Below are positions 1-11,138 of a stretch of 64,000 nt of DNA, piece by piece. The number at the start of each line of letters is the position of its first letter. The stretch's first letter is position 1. The notes beneath the pieces are model-generated. The model was not told the origin of the DNA and made no database searches. It worked only from the letters and a program-made list of their open reading frames with translations. The stretch is from Diphasiastrum complanatum (Eukaryota; Streptophyta; Lycopodiopsida; Lycopodiales; Lycopodiaceae), in assembly GCA_029204225.1 (NCBI GenBank), contig MU831547.1, positions 124,001-188,000 of the forward strand, given 5' to 3'. The position numbers were made by a program, and so were the translations under genes.

Positions 1-300
1 AAACTGTGGAACTAGTTTCATTGAATTTTGACAATTCCAACACATTGACATGACAATGTTCATACATGAGATTAAACAAGTAAGGTAGAGTAAAAGGACA
101 CTTCCTTGCTGCTCCAAGAACCTTACTTGAACATTCAAGGACCTATAAAAATAGATCCAAAATGCTTTGCCCATGTGGCTCCGCTTTGATGCTTTTGACT
201 AGCTTCCAATTGCTACTTGCCTCTTGGTGTTGATGAAGCAATTCAAGATCAACATCTTGATCTTCCAATAAAACATCAAAGACTTTGCATTTATAAACAT
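1..300 (-). repeat. Dispersed repeat, copy A (paired with 17163-17560)
   Basis: Read on the minus strand this segment matches 17163-17560 at clearly above chance: shared stretches include GGAGCAGCAAGGAA, TTTTGGATCT and the region encoding KSIK and LDLFL. Agreement by eye is roughly 70-80 percent with small indels. The copy is cut by the window edge. Confidence 0.6.
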
Positions 301-685
301 CTTCAGATCTGAACCTCTGAAGATACTCCCTCTCAAACACATGATTAACATCCCACAAGATCTCATCATTGCTTGATTTCAACCTTTCACTATAGTTAGT
401 GAAAACAATGTCACCATCATAAACCAAAAGATATATTTCTACAATTCTATCCAACATGAAGTAGAGTAGATGAAGTTGAGTATCAAACCTAATAAAACCA
501 GCCCATTTGAGCTCAAACCAAACCTCAATGAGATCACCAATGAGATCTTCCTTGCCTTGAAGAAATTGCCACTTGAGTTGCTCCATGTAGTCTTCTTCAT
601 CCAACCTTTTGCCATCTTGATCATGCATGAACACTTCACCACAATCATAGCATCCTTTGAGTTGATGAAGAGATGTAAGATCCAT
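143..685 (-). CDS. Hypothetical ORF, 180 aa, downstream of Copia-1 gag
   Basis: An open frame of unknown function on the same strand as Copia-1 gag and downstream of it. The product is acidic, rich in Asp, Glu and Leu, with no transposase, integrase or RT motif. Its last 40 or so codons and the sequence beyond its stop are repeated in diverged form at 17.16-17.56 kb, where the position of this TAG stop is a CAG and the frame stays open. This suggests that the ORF or its 3' part belongs to a dispersed repeat, either an accessory region of a retroelement or a captured gene. No splice-site or domain evidence supports a host gene. Confidence 0.35.
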   Translation of the reverse strand: MDLTSLHQLKGCYDCGEVFMHDQDGKRLDEEDYMEQLKWQFLQGKEDLIGDLIEVWFELKWAGFIRFDTQLHLLYFMLDRIVEIYLLVYDGDIVFTNYSERLKSSNDEILWDVNHVFEREYLQRFRSEDVYKCKVFDVLLEDQDVDLELLHQHQEASSNWKLVKSIKAEPHGQSILDLFL

Positions 686-795
686 GTCTTGGGAAGACCT
701 TTGCCCTTTCCTTCACAAGACTCCCTCTTAATGATCACACCAAAAGGGTTAGCAATCTCCCTCTTGATAGTTGCATCATAAGAAATGGAAGAATC

Positions 796-1737
796 TCAAA
801 CATTAGAAGCCATGAAAAGAATACATGGTACCTTCAACATAAGAATGATTGAAGTACTTTTTCTTGCCAAACCTGGACTTCTAGTCAACGATATAGGTAA
901 TGATAATGAACCCTCACTATTATTCACAAAAGCATCATTCAAAGTACATCCTACTTTGAACACTTCACATTCATCTCTTCCTTTTGACTTGAGATCTTCC
1001 TCACCAAGTCTCATGATAGAACCTTTTAATCTACTTTCTTTATGAATACATGTGACACCACTTGTTGCACAAATGACTTTCTTGGACTCATCACATAAAG
1101 ACGCAAAAGAAACTTTTTCTTCCATCATGCTCAAAGCACCAACTTTTTCCAAATGAGTAAATAAGTCATTAGCAACAACCATTTCCAAAGACAAGTTTTC
1201 ATCACCTTTATTGATGAAGTTAGCTCTCTTCTTACCTTTTCCATTTTTGCACTTGCCATATAGTTCCATTGAAGAGCCCCCAAGACTTGAAAATCTATGA
1301 GTAGAAGAGTTCAAACATGATACTAATTTAGCAACACATGACTCCATTTGACTAGTAGGTAGCACTAGTCCATCTTCAAGATCCAATGGATCCAAAACAT
1401 TGATCATAGATTCACCAAATGTTGCCAATTTAGCACAACAATAACTATCTCCAAGAAGCTCATTAGATCTCAACCTAGATCTAGCATAAGGAAGCTCTTT
1501 AGACTTTGCATAAGATATACCAATCTTATTGATGCTAGGAATTGACTTTTGAAAGTTGAGAGAACCACCAACATCCATTTCATTCCTCTTGTTAGACATA
1601 ACAAATGCATCAAGCTTGTAAAGTACACATTGTCTATTGCCCTTAGCAATCAAGACATCTCCCTTAGTAATGAAGCAAACATCCCCAACAAACTTTGTCT
1701 TGTACCCTTTCTTTAACATTTGACCAACACTTAACAA
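796..1737 (-). CDS. GAG-pre-integrase start fused to about 250 residues of unknown sequence
   Basis: The 313-residue open frame opens with the end of the copia protease and beginning of the GAG-pre-integrase region (MLSVGQMLKKGYKTKF, then LIAKGNRQCVLYKLDAFV), continuing the gag-protease frame after a frameshift. The expected LWHKRLGH zinc motif and integrase core do not follow. Instead there are about 250 residues rich in Ser, Lys and Glu, with no motif I recognise, open to a stop at 796. It could be a non-canonical pol extension, a captured sequence, or an ORF open by chance in low-complexity DNA. A downstream frame at 143-685 is also open. Function unknown. Confidence 0.5.
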   Translation of the reverse strand: MLSVGQMLKKGYKTKFVGDVCFITKGDVLIAKGNRQCVLYKLDAFVMSNKRNEMDVGGSLNFQKSIPSINKIGISYAKSKELPYARSRLRSNELLGDSYCCAKLATFGESMINVLDPLDLEDGLVLPTSQMESCVAKLVSCLNSSTHRFSSLGGSSMELYGKCKNGKGKKRANFINKGDENLSLEMVVANDLFTHLEKVGALSMMEEKVSFASLCDESKKVICATSGVTCIHKESRLKGSIMRLGEEDLKSKGRDECEVFKVGCTLNDAFVNNSEGSLSLPISLTRSPGLARKSTSIILMLKVPCILFMASNV

Positions 1738-2858
1738 ATTCCTTGAAAGTGAAGGAATGTAAAGAACACCGTCAAGCTTGCATTCCTATTAGTAGAAAGA
1801 CAAATAAGAATTGAGCCAATAACTTTGATCATACAATCACCACCATTTGGCATGTGAACCACTTTCTTGGTTCCAACATAAGAGATCAAAGAAGTAAAGA
1901 ACTCCTTGTGACTAGTCATGTGTGAACTAGATCCACTATCTATCCACCATGAATTCTTGTCACTTCCACTTGACATTAGACTTGAAGAACACATCATGAG
2001 AGAATCACAAGAATCTAGATCCTCATTAGAAGTACAAAAGTTGTTTTGCTTGCTACCTTCACTACTTTGCTTCTTATGACATTCATTTGCAAAATGACCT
2101 TTTATCCCACAATAAAAGCACTTGAACTTTGACTTATCTTTCTTTCTAAAAGAAGTAGAAGAGGAGGAGAAAGAGTGATCATCATGATCCGAGTTACCAC
2201 CTTTGGACCATTTTCCTTTGCCTTTGCCTTTTGTGAAGAAAGTCTCTTCACCTCCACCTTGCAAGGATGCACCATCAAGCTTTGATTGCAACCTATGTTC
2301 TTCAGCTAATAAGATTTCTTGCAAGTCACCCACATTTGGAAAGACTCTTTGAATTGAAAAACTTTGCACAAGGTTAGCATGTTCATCTAGCAAACCATTC
2401 AACATAATCTGGACTATTTCACCATCTTTTATGCTTTCATCAATGCATGCTAGATCATCACTTAAGGACTTAACCCTCAAGACAAATGCATGAGCACTTT
2501 CTATCTCTCTTTGTCTACTAGAAAATATTTGCCTCCTTATGGTCAAAACCCTAGATGTGGACTTTGATTCAAAGATCTTCTTCAAGGCATTCCATGCCTC
2601 ACTTGCACTTTGACTTTTACCAACTTCCTTGAGAAGTTCATTGGTAACATCCATTTTAGTGATATGAAGAGCCCTTTTAGCCTCCTTATCAAACCTTTGT
2701 TGCTCTTGAACTGTGGGTGGTCTCTCTTCAGTTCCTGAAACTATGTCCATGAGTTCATTCAACTTAAGTAAGGACTCCATCCTCACTTTCCAAGTAGAGT
2801 AGTTTGATGAATTCAACCTATCATTAGTTTCTAATATGATCCCACCATTGGAAGCCAT
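1731..2858 (-). CDS. Copia gag plus protease N-terminus
   Basis: This 375-residue open frame encodes the capsid precursor and start of the aspartic protease of Copia-1. Residues 1-60 carry the copia gag N-terminus (LNSSNYSTWKVRMESLL), about 60-200 the UBN2-type gag core, and about 245-262 a CCHC zinc knuckle (CFYCGIKGHFANEC) for RNA packaging. Near residues 305-316 is the protease active-site motif WWIDSGSSSHMT. The frame runs out shortly after, around position 1770. Matching sequence (LLSVGQML) continues in the overlapping frame 796-1737, so a single-base frameshift separates them. The start follows the family: a short leader, then LETNDRLNSSNYSTW. The same gag type recurs in Copia-2, -3 and -5. 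Confidence 0.85.
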   Translation of the reverse strand: MASNGGIILETNDRLNSSNYSTWKVRMESLLKLNELMDIVSGTEERPPTVQEQQRFDKEAKRALHITKMDVTNELLKEVGKSQSASEAWNALKKIFESKSTSRVLTIRRQIFSSRQREIESAHAFVLRVKSLSDDLACIDESIKDGEIVQIMLNGLLDEHANLVQSFSIQRVFPNVGDLQEILLAEEHRLQSKLDGASLQGGGEETFFTKGKGKGKWSKGGNSDHDDHSFSSSSTSFRKKDKSKFKCFYCGIKGHFANECHKKQSSEGSKQNNFCTSNEDLDSCDSLMMCSSSLMSSGSDKNSWWIDSGSSSHMTSHKEFFTSLISYVGTKKVVHMPNGGDCMIKVIGSILICLSTNRNASLTVFFTFLHFQGIC

Positions 2859-3986
2859 GAATATAATGGTTCTTCAACTTTTAGGCTCTGTCCTAATGCA
2901 CCTAGCACTCACTTTTCTCTCAACAAATGATGGATAAGGAGATCTCAGAAGATCTAGGACCCTAAAACACTTCTATCTTGGACCTGGCTGGTTTCCAAGC
3001 ATAGAATGCAAGATTGAAACACATGCAACACTTTGCACACACTAAGAATGGATTACAAAATCAAACCAACTTGAACAAACTCTTGCTTAAGCTCTCAAAC
3101 TTTCTAGCAAGTGACCAAATCAAGTTATGATGTGAAGAGTTACTTGCATTCTTAGAAAATACACAAGACTAGGCTGCCAAGAATACCTAGAATTGAACAA
3201 ACTTGATCAACATATGATCAACACACTAAGATATTGATTCAACCTATAAAACCACACATAAACCACACTTCTAAAAGTTTATAAACTCCAGCAAGTAATA
3301 AATATAAGCTTTATAAGTGAATGAATATAAGCACACTTAGTGAATCACAAGACTAGCTTCACTAGCTTGTCAAATCTTGGTGTTTAGATGTAGATCTAAG
3401 ATCACTTCACATGAGAATGTTCCTCAACCTGTTAAGAACTTGAAAACACATTTGCATAATGGTTAAAACCTTCCAGCAAATGCTCCAATCAAATTACATT
3501 AGGAGAGTTACTTACGTGCTCAACAAAGTACACCAAAATTTATGCAAAAGATTGTTGACAATCTGTTCACCCAAAAGGGGATCTTTTATCCAAGTGGGAG
3601 CTTTGCTCAGCCTTTTGGAGAAATCCAAAATCACTCAAAGAGTATTTGTCATCCACTTAAGGAGAAGGTTCATCCACTTAAGGAGAGTGTTCATCCACAG
3701 AAGTGGAGATTGTCAACAATACATTGAATAGAACATTGTTAGTATTGAATATGCACAAGCCTCACAATCAACAAATGATTAGGTGTTATGTTCCAATCCA
3801 AAATAGCCTATTCTCAGCCTCTAATCTTCAATAGACTTGAATTATGCTTTTGATCCACAAGTTCAACTCACAAAACAAAGGCTAGTAAGATTTGATCAAC
3901 AATGCAATGCATAATCATGCTAGAACTTGATCAAACATCCAAATATCACCATAAATGGAAAACTTACTAAAAATAGTAGCCAACTA
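2859..3986 (-). other. Copia-1 untranslated leader
   Basis: This 1.1-kb stretch lies between the primer-binding site and the gag start codon. It is long for a copia leader. No coding sequence is convincing; the short open frames at 3459-3731 run antisense. It holds a small tandem repeat at about 3650-3705 in which a CATCCACTTAAGGAGA-like unit occurs two to three times. Confidence 0.5.
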
Positions 3987-3998
3987 GCTCTGATACCA
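3987..3998 (-). other. Primer-binding site, initiator tRNA-Met
   Basis: The minus strand reads TGGTATCAGAGC immediately after the LTR terminus, the canonical plant copia primer-binding site complementary to the 3' end of tRNA-iMet. It fixes the element's orientation and the LTR's inner edge. Confidence 0.9.
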
Positions 3999-4568
3999 TG
4001 TGAAAAAAGTGTATCTTGAATGGATTCAAACTCCCAAAATACCTGGCTAAGATCTTTGCACAACAAGCTACAAAAGTTAGAAATGGCAAAGCATCCTAAT
4101 GCTACCTTTGATACACATGAACTTGACAAAGCATTCAAGAGACAAAAGAAACTAAAAAAAGGTATTGATGGCAGCCAAAAACAATAGCATACCAGCCCTA
4201 CAATAGCAGCCTACCACTTTTGGAAACCTCTTAAGATCATACACAAAAGCTTGAAGACAATACACAAAGCAATGCTCTCAATGGAGGAAGAAACTGTGAA
4301 AATGATCTATTGATCTCTCTCAACAATACAATAAGTTTCTCCAACCTGTTCTCCACAAATTTCAGCCTAATATAGGTGAGAGAGATGACTCTCTCTTCTC
4401 TCTCTAGAACTTAGGACCCAATTTTAGAGCACCAGTAACCTAAAATAGCCAATTTTGGCCTATTTGTCCAAATAACATGATTTTGGTGTCATTTCAAAGG
4501 TCCTGAAGTTTGAGACTTCTTCAACATGAAATATATACTAAAGTGAAAGTATCTAGGCCTCTTTCACA
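3999..4568 (-). repeat. 5' LTR of Copia-1 (candidate, about 570 bp)
   Basis: The block directly abuts the primer-binding site. On the plus strand it starts TGTGAAA and ends TTTCACA, giving the short inverted termini and TG...CA ends usual for LTRs. On the element's sense strand a CCTATATTA TATA-like box (near 4370) and a GA-rich stretch (about 4378-4408) sit mid-LTR, as expected for U3/R. The primer-site edge is firm. The outer edge at 4568 rests only on the inverted terminus; no second LTR in the window can confirm it. Confidence 0.6.
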
Positions 4569-5315
4569 CGTGTGAAAGGTTAGATCCAAAACTATGTACA
4601 AAAATTGCCAGTTTAGGCCTCAAACTAGCTAGGAAATGTGGACAATTTTCACATTTTATAGATAGATCTAACCTAGATATGGCTACTGTAAAAATTTTTG
4701 TGAAGATCCAACGGTTAGATTTTCAAATATCTAAGAAAAATTGCCAAAAAGTGCCAAAATACTGAGTTATTTCAAGATCCTGACAAATCTGTCCATCAAC
4801 AACTCTTGTAGAACTCACATTGTCTAGAAATCGTCCAGATACAGCTACTGTAGGAAGGTTGAGGGCTTGGTTCACTCAGATCTGAAGAAATTTTGAAAAA
4901 AAAAAAAAAAGACCATGAAAAAGGGCTAAAATCACACTATTAGCCAACTGAAACTGATCAGATCTTGTCAAATCCAGGTTGCAGTCACATTATCCATCAA
5001 GATCCAACATCCCTGGACCGAATCAAGTGAATGAACCTCAGATCAAGACGATAAGTTCCCTCCACATCAACCACTATCCATCCATCATTCTTCGGCCCCA
5101 TCTCTATTCCATCTTCTATCTCCATCTCTGTTAGATAAATCCATTTCTGTCTCTATTCTCATCCATACTAATCCACCGTTTACCGATTCTCTTCTCTTTT
5201 TCTTCTTCTCCATCTCCTACCAAAAAAAAAGAAGAAGGTTGAAACACCAGAGTCATTGAGCAAACCTTGAAGCAATTCACCAACCAGCTACTTTGCGACA
5301 TTCTAGTGCTGAATT
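4569..5315. other. Non-coding spacer between Copia-1 LTR and the plus-strand gag remnant
   Basis: There is no supportable gene. The DNA is AT-rich, with an A-tract near 4897-4910 and a pyrimidine-rich stretch at about 5090-5220 on the plus strand just ahead of the gag-like ORF, which could be the leader of that remnant. No primer-binding site was recognised here. Confidence 0.5.
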
Positions 5316-5849
5316 ATGGAGACCGCTCTTGTAGGATTATCGAAATTAAAAAAGTTCCCTGCTAAAACAATCCGAGACTACACCTATCGGATCTATCATC
5401 TAGTGAAGGATTGTAATCCACTGATTCTTGAATGGATCGTCATGGCAAAATACTATGTTGGACTGCCCAAAAGGATCAAATCTGGTATGGCAGAACTAGC
5501 ATCCTATGTGTCACCTGTACAACTCTGTAAGGATGTTGCCATGATGGAAATATCACAAGGGATGAGGGATTTTCCCTATCGCTCTGATGAATCATCAGAT
5601 GGGGAATCAGTGGAACAAAGGTCAAGAATGAACGATGATCCAACAAGAATGGGAACCTGTGAGAGGCAACAAAGTGCAGCAAAGTCAAGCAGATCAAGTG
5701 CAGCGGAAGACCAAGAACCTTGCACTTCAAGTTCAGGCCATCTTCAAGCTTATGCTCACATAGTCAATTTTCTTGAAAAGGACCAATGCACCTTTTGCTT
5801 TGAGATCATCCAAGAACCAAGTGTTCAATCGAGAATCCGCACTTATTAA
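5316..5849 (+). pseudogene. Retroelement gag-like ORF (degenerate)
   Basis: The first 70 or so of 178 codons look like a retrotransposon capsid-type helical domain: a basic KLKKFPAKTIRDYTYRIYHL segment, then a hydrophobic stretch and GLPKRIKSGMAELASY, resembling the gag core of Ty3-type elements (recruitment of Gag into particles). The rest is Ser/Glu-rich. Matching sense continues in another frame (NAPFALRSSKNQVFNRESAL, 5779-5970), so the gene is frameshifted. No gag family can be assigned confidently without a profile search. Confidence 0.4.
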
Positions 5850-6010
5850 AAGGACAAAATGCAGAGAAAAAAGTTCGTTGATGGAAAGATCCAACAATTC
5901 AATGGTCAGAAGCAGAATCAAGCCAACAAGGAGCTCATCCAAAGGATGGATGTCAGATAAACCCATCTAAATCACGAGATTCTTCAACAACTAGTGGCAA
6001 GGTAGAAGTT

Positions 6011-6313
6011 TTGGTTATATCCTCTTGCGTGTCACCGAACTCAATGGAGGACCATAACAGCCTACCAGTCTACTTTGTGGAAGACCTTAAGGGGAATCTA
6101 TTAGCAGTGTATGCCTATCAACTTAGAGGCGATGGTGTATTGCACTCGGTAAGATGTTATGGATGCGGAGGGAAACACCGTTGTGCTGAATTTCCACATC
6201 GAGGAGATCCATCAACATTTGATCCCTCATGTTCACAATGCAGAGTTAATCATCCATGCCGAGATTGCCCGATGAGAAATTTACAAATAGCCAGGAGGCA
6301 TTTGGCCATGTAG
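6011..6313 (+). pseudogene. Cys/His-rich zinc-knuckle-like ORF
   Basis: A 100-codon frame with paired cysteines: CYGCGGKHRCAEFPHR, then CSQC and HPCRDCP. The spacing resembles tandem zinc-binding knuckles of retroelement nucleocapsid proteins, though not a textbook CCHC. It lies 160 bp after the gag-like ORF on the same strand, consistent with the nucleocapsid part of the same broken gag. Frames at 6256-6471 and 6481-6690 (PTTVEEIKTLAIEELWQIL) may be its continuation but are broken by stops. Confidence 0.4.
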
Positions 6314-7330
6314 ACCGACATGCACCTGGGGTAACCCTTCCACCTCAAATGTACTACAGAAGAAAAATCTTAGTGCCACCGGGTTATGAAGCGAGTGACA
6401 AAGAAGAAAATCTGACAAAAGTTCCAAGGTACACAAAGATACCCTCGATCAAACAAGTAGAACCATCATAGAAGACAAAGATGGTAGAATTCATCAAGCC
6501 AACGACTGTCGAGGAAATCAAGACACTGGCAATTGAGGAACTCTGGCAGATTCTATCAGGGCTTTTTTCGTACTCAATGCAAAGAATTATTAGTGATGAA
6601 TTACAAAGGGGACTAGCGTCAACAAGGCAACTTGAAGGCAATTCAGCACAAGATCCAAGAAAAAGTGCTTTCAATGGGGAAGTGCACTGACCAAGAGACG
6701 ACTAAAGTTGATGATTGCCCCTCAACAGTCTAATTGTTCCACAATTCAACAGACCCCCAAATCAACGCCAATTCAGGGTATATCCATTCTTCAAAGGCCA
6801 AATCCAAGGAATCCAAGCCCAAATAGGCCTCCAGTACAGCAAGCACCAGTTCCTACAATGACAAAGCCTTGTCCTAAATCTTCGATATTGACTGCTGAGG
6901 AAAGTCTTCAGGTTATGGCATACCATGAATACCTGGACAGACAAGAGAGTCAAGCAAGCATGTCATATCCACATTATGATTTGGAGGAGTCTATGACATT
7001 GGGACCAGTTGCGCCTGATCTATGAAGATCCATTATATCAGCAAGATTTATCTTGGGATCCTCCGATGGGATACCTCGACTACCCAATTGTCAATGAACA
7101 AGGTTATCTAGAATGGCCACCAGACCCTTATGGGTATTATTGAAAATTTGGCAAGTCCAGTTTCTTGCTAATCAACAATCAATAAAGCCTCAGGTTTTAC
7201 GTAAGCAAATTCTATCCATGCTTTTCCTAAGGCACCCATGCCCCAGCAATAAAAGAACCAATAACAGTGCCCTTTTACGACAGTTGCAGCCTAATGCCGA
7301 GGGACCAGCACTACTTTGGGTCGTGGACCC
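6314..7330 (+). other. Decayed interior of the plus-strand remnant
   Basis: Short frames in changing phase (6481-6690 and the Pro/Gln-rich 6708-7025) suggest a decayed polyprotein. No catalytic motif of protease, RT, RNase H or integrase could be read. Nothing else recognised before the LTR. Confidence 0.4.
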
Positions 7331-8129
<799 letters not shown>

Positions 8130-8565
8130 CTAATATGTAATCGATCTCTCCTAGATCTTGCATCTTAAACTCTTTTCCAAGTGCTACTTTGGTCTCTTCA
8201 ACCAATTTGATACTACTTCCACATAGGATAATGTAATCAACATAAATGAGAAGAATAACAATATCACTAGCAATAAACTTGATGTACATGGAAGGATCAT
8301 AGTCACTAAGATTAAATCCTAGTGAGATAAGAAAAGAGTTGAGCCTCTCATACCAAGATCTTGGTGCTTGCTTGAGTCCATAAAGATTCTTGAAGAGCAA
8401 GCACACTTTTGATTCATCCTTGATGAATCCTTGAGGTTGCTCCATATAGATTTCCTCTTGAAGATAACCATTGATAAATGCATTGGAAACATCTAATTGG
8501 AACACCTTCCACTTGAAATAATTAGCAAGAGATATAAGAATCCTTATGGTCACCATCTTTGCCAT
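8130..8565 (-). pseudogene. Copia-2 reverse transcriptase fragment
   Basis: The open frame carries copia RT hallmarks: FQLDVSNAFINGYLQEEIYM, MEQPQGFI, LYGLKQAPRSWYERL and the catalytic loop region. The loop reads YVDY instead of YVDD, so one catalytic aspartate is replaced and the enzyme would be inactive. The frame ends at KMQDLGEIDYIL, where the LTR of the plus-strand remnant begins; the rest of RT and RNase H is lost. Upstream, the RT start is joined abruptly near 8690 (IGSKWVF) to integrase sequence, so about 100 or more residues are also deleted or frameshifted (8566-8670 reads on in other frames). Confidence 0.85.
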
Positions 8566-8670
8566 GGGTGCAAAGGTCTCCTCATAATCAATTCCATGGA
8601 TTTGAGCAAATCCCTTGGCACATAACCTTGTCTTGTACTTGTGAATAGTGACATCTTGATTATACTTGAT

Positions 8671-9430
8671 TCAAAATACCCACTTGGATCCAATGATGTG
8701 CTTGTTGGATGGAATCATCCTTCTTCCTTGTTTCCAAGGGAATATGTGCAAAGCAAATAGTGCCAAATACTCTAAGGTGATCAAAAGATGTGGGAGTCTA
8801 TTGCAAAGATAATTTGCACAATTGATAGCTTCTCCCCAGAAGTCTTTAGGCAAAGATGCTTCAATCTTCATAGCTTTTGCACATTCACATAAGGATCTAT
8901 TCTTCATCTTGACCACTCCATTTTGAGATGGTGAATATGCATAAGAGAACTCCCTCTTAATACCTTCTTACTCACAATAGTCATGGAATTTGTTAGAGAT
9001 ATATTCTCCTCCTCCATAACACCTCAAAGCCTTGATCTTGAATGAGCTCCACATATGCTTTGAATATAAGGAAGTGATCATACACCAAAGATTTGGAAGT
9101 AAGAAGATATAGCCATGTAGATCTTGTGAAATCATCAATAAAAGTCACAAAGCAAGTGGCTCCTCCCATGCTTTGAGATGATGAGAAGGGCACATCTGAG
9201 TGTATTAGCTCCAAAGGATGAGTGCTTTTGATGGAAGATCTTTTGTATGCCTTCTTGTGTGATTTTGCAATATTGCAATAGCACAAGCCTCACAAGGCTT
9301 GATCTCCTTGGAAAATTTCTTTGGTGAGCCGATAGCTTTGTCTTCTTTGCACATATAAAGCATAGATTTGTGATTGGGATGTCCCAACCTCTTATGCCAT
9401 AACTCCTCCTTGGAAAGCTTTGCACATATG
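8671..9430 (-). pseudogene. Copia-2 GAG-pre-integrase and integrase fragments
   Basis: The pre-integrase zinc motif is present (ELWHKRLGHPNHKSM, then CEACAIA) around 9290-9410. The integrase core starts with LIHSDVPF and TFIDDFTRSTWLYLL (about 9090-9220), but the frame breaks near 9000. A second piece at 8671-8916 has NRSLCECAKAM and LPKDFWGEAINCANYLCNR. The middle catalytic Asp region and the Glu of DDE are disrupted by deletion or frameshift. Protease sequence is fused almost directly to the pre-integrase segment, so the usual stretch between them is deleted. Confidence 0.8.
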
Positions 9431-10415
9431 TGAAGATGCTCCACTATCAATATACCAAGATCCATCCTTCTTGAAACGTGTAGATGAAAAACTAGAGGCC
9501 ATAAGAGATCCCTCTCCATCACTTGCAATAGAATCTTCTTTCTCATTTGAAAGGTTCGATTGCTTAAATTGATTCTTCTTCTTGAAACAATTTGTTCTTC
9601 TTGAAACAATTTGTTGCATAGTGCCCCATCTTGCCACAAAAGAAGCATTTGATATTCTTCTTTTTCTTCTTCTTTGAGGTAGAAGCATGAGAGGAACCAC
9701 CCTCCTCTCCATCTTGGTCTTTGTTCTTTGCTTGTCCTTGGAGATATTTTGGTGTTGCTTCTTACTCCTTCCTTTGTGCTTGGCAAAAAAAGCTTTGCTA
9801 TCACAATTATGGTTGATTGATAACTTCTCCATCCTTAATAGCTTGTTCTCTTTCCTTGATTCTTCAGCCATTAGCACTCCTTGCAAAGCCTCTAAAGTAG
9901 GTAGATCCTCCTTGATGGCATAGGATTGGACAAGATTTTCATACTTATCTTTCAAGCCATTGAGTATGACTTGGACTAGCTCACTTTGATCAATGGTACC
10001 TCCAATGCAAGCAAGCTCCCTATGAGAATCTTTCATTCTCAACACATAATTAGTGGCACTCTCATCACTCTTTTGTGAACTTTGAAAGATTTGATTTCTA
10101 AGAGTGAGGAGTCTTGAGGTATTCTTGGCCTCATGGATTTCTTTGAGAGTGTCCCAAGCATCCTTGGGCGATGTGCAAGCACCAATCTCTCTCAAAATCT
10201 CATTGGAGACATTCATTTTGATGTAGTGGAGAGCCAACTCTCTTCTTGTACTTTTGCACCTCTTGAAGGACTTGAGGCTCCTCCTCAATCCCAAGTACAA
10301 TGTCCATCACATCTTGGAGTATCAAGATTGATTCCATTCTAGCCTTCCAAATAGAATAGTTGGAGGTAGATAGTCTTTCACTAGATTCCAATAGAAAGCA
10401 ACCCAAAGATGCCAT
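9392..10415 (-). pseudogene. Copia-2 gag and protease, frameshifted
   Basis: Two overlapping frames together encode gag: 10415-10200 has the N-terminus (LSTSNYSIWKARMESIL), and 10300-9392 has the core (ALHYIKMNVSNEILREIG, then TLRNQIFQSSQ and LVQSYAIKEDLPTLEALQG). The zinc knuckle is scrambled by a further frameshift near 9650 and a local duplication (TTCTTGAAACAATTTGTT occurs twice, about 9578-9618). The protease motif SWYIDSGASSHM survives at about 9430-9465. The gene cannot make a full product. Confidence 0.85.
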
Positions 10416-11138
10416 GTAATAGGGAAGATTCCTTGTGATTTAGACAATAAAATGTTGCTTCTCTCTCACTATAGGATCCTTGAAAGGTGTACTACCAATT
10501 CCTATGGAAGATCTTGCAACAAAATGTGAGATGGATCTCACTAGCTCTACCAATCTCTCTCAAACTAGATCAACCTCTCATCAATTGATGGAGTATAGGC
10601 AAAGTTTGGGTCAAACCACAGATCACTCAAATGCAAGCCAATTGTATGAAAGAATGTGGCTATGACCTCAAATTGATACCTAGATCTCAAAAAAGTGTGA
10701 TTGGCAAGCCTAGAAGTGAGATTTTTGATCAAACAAGCATAATAGAGTCATAAATAAAAGTGTCCAACCAGGTTGGGTGCCCTACCCACCTTGATTCCTT
10801 GACTATAACTTTTAAATGGGAGATCCAATCACATGAAGTCAATTGCTACACAAACTAGACTTTAACAGCTTTGAAACTAGCTATCAAGCACTAGCTTTGG
10901 ATCACACATGGAAGAGGACCACCAAAGTGAATTGGGTTGTCCTTCACACGTGTTTGAGCAAGAAAATCTGTACAATATCAGAAATTATTTAATCCAAATG
11001 ATTATGAACCCTTATGATCCAATTTTGCTTGAGATAGCATGGGAGATGCAAACCAGTCTCTCTAGATCTTGATTTTCAAGGAATCTTTGGAACTTTGGAT
11101 GAAAGAAGCATCAAGAGCTAAGGTAGGATTTGATGTCA
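10416..11138 (-). other. Copia-2 leader with degenerate primer-binding site
   Basis: Non-coding. At 11127-11138 the minus strand reads TGACATCAAATC, which matches the iMet primer site TGGTATCAGAGC at 8 of 12 positions and lies directly against the LTR terminus. Nothing else was recognised. Confidence 0.45.

Larger units (their letters stand above)
1..4568 (-). mobile_element. Copia-1: Ty1/copia LTR retrotransposon, 5' part (3' end beyond window)
   Basis: Read on the minus strand the order is LTR (4568-3999), a perfect 12-nt initiator-tRNA-Met primer-binding site (3998-3987), a 1.1-kb leader, gag with zinc knuckle and aspartic protease, then a GAG-pre-integrase segment. Integrase and reverse transcriptase, expected next in a copia element, are not found down to position 1. 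Two long open frames of unknown content occupy their place. The 3' LTR, if present, lies outside the window. The element is probably immobile alone because the protease and pre-integrase segments are in different frames and the enzymes are missing. Confidence 0.85.

Noticed and set aside
439-781. 99-aa and 103-aa ORFs overlapping the 180-aa frame
   Set aside because: Alternative frames of the same stretch, without motifs or repeat conservation.
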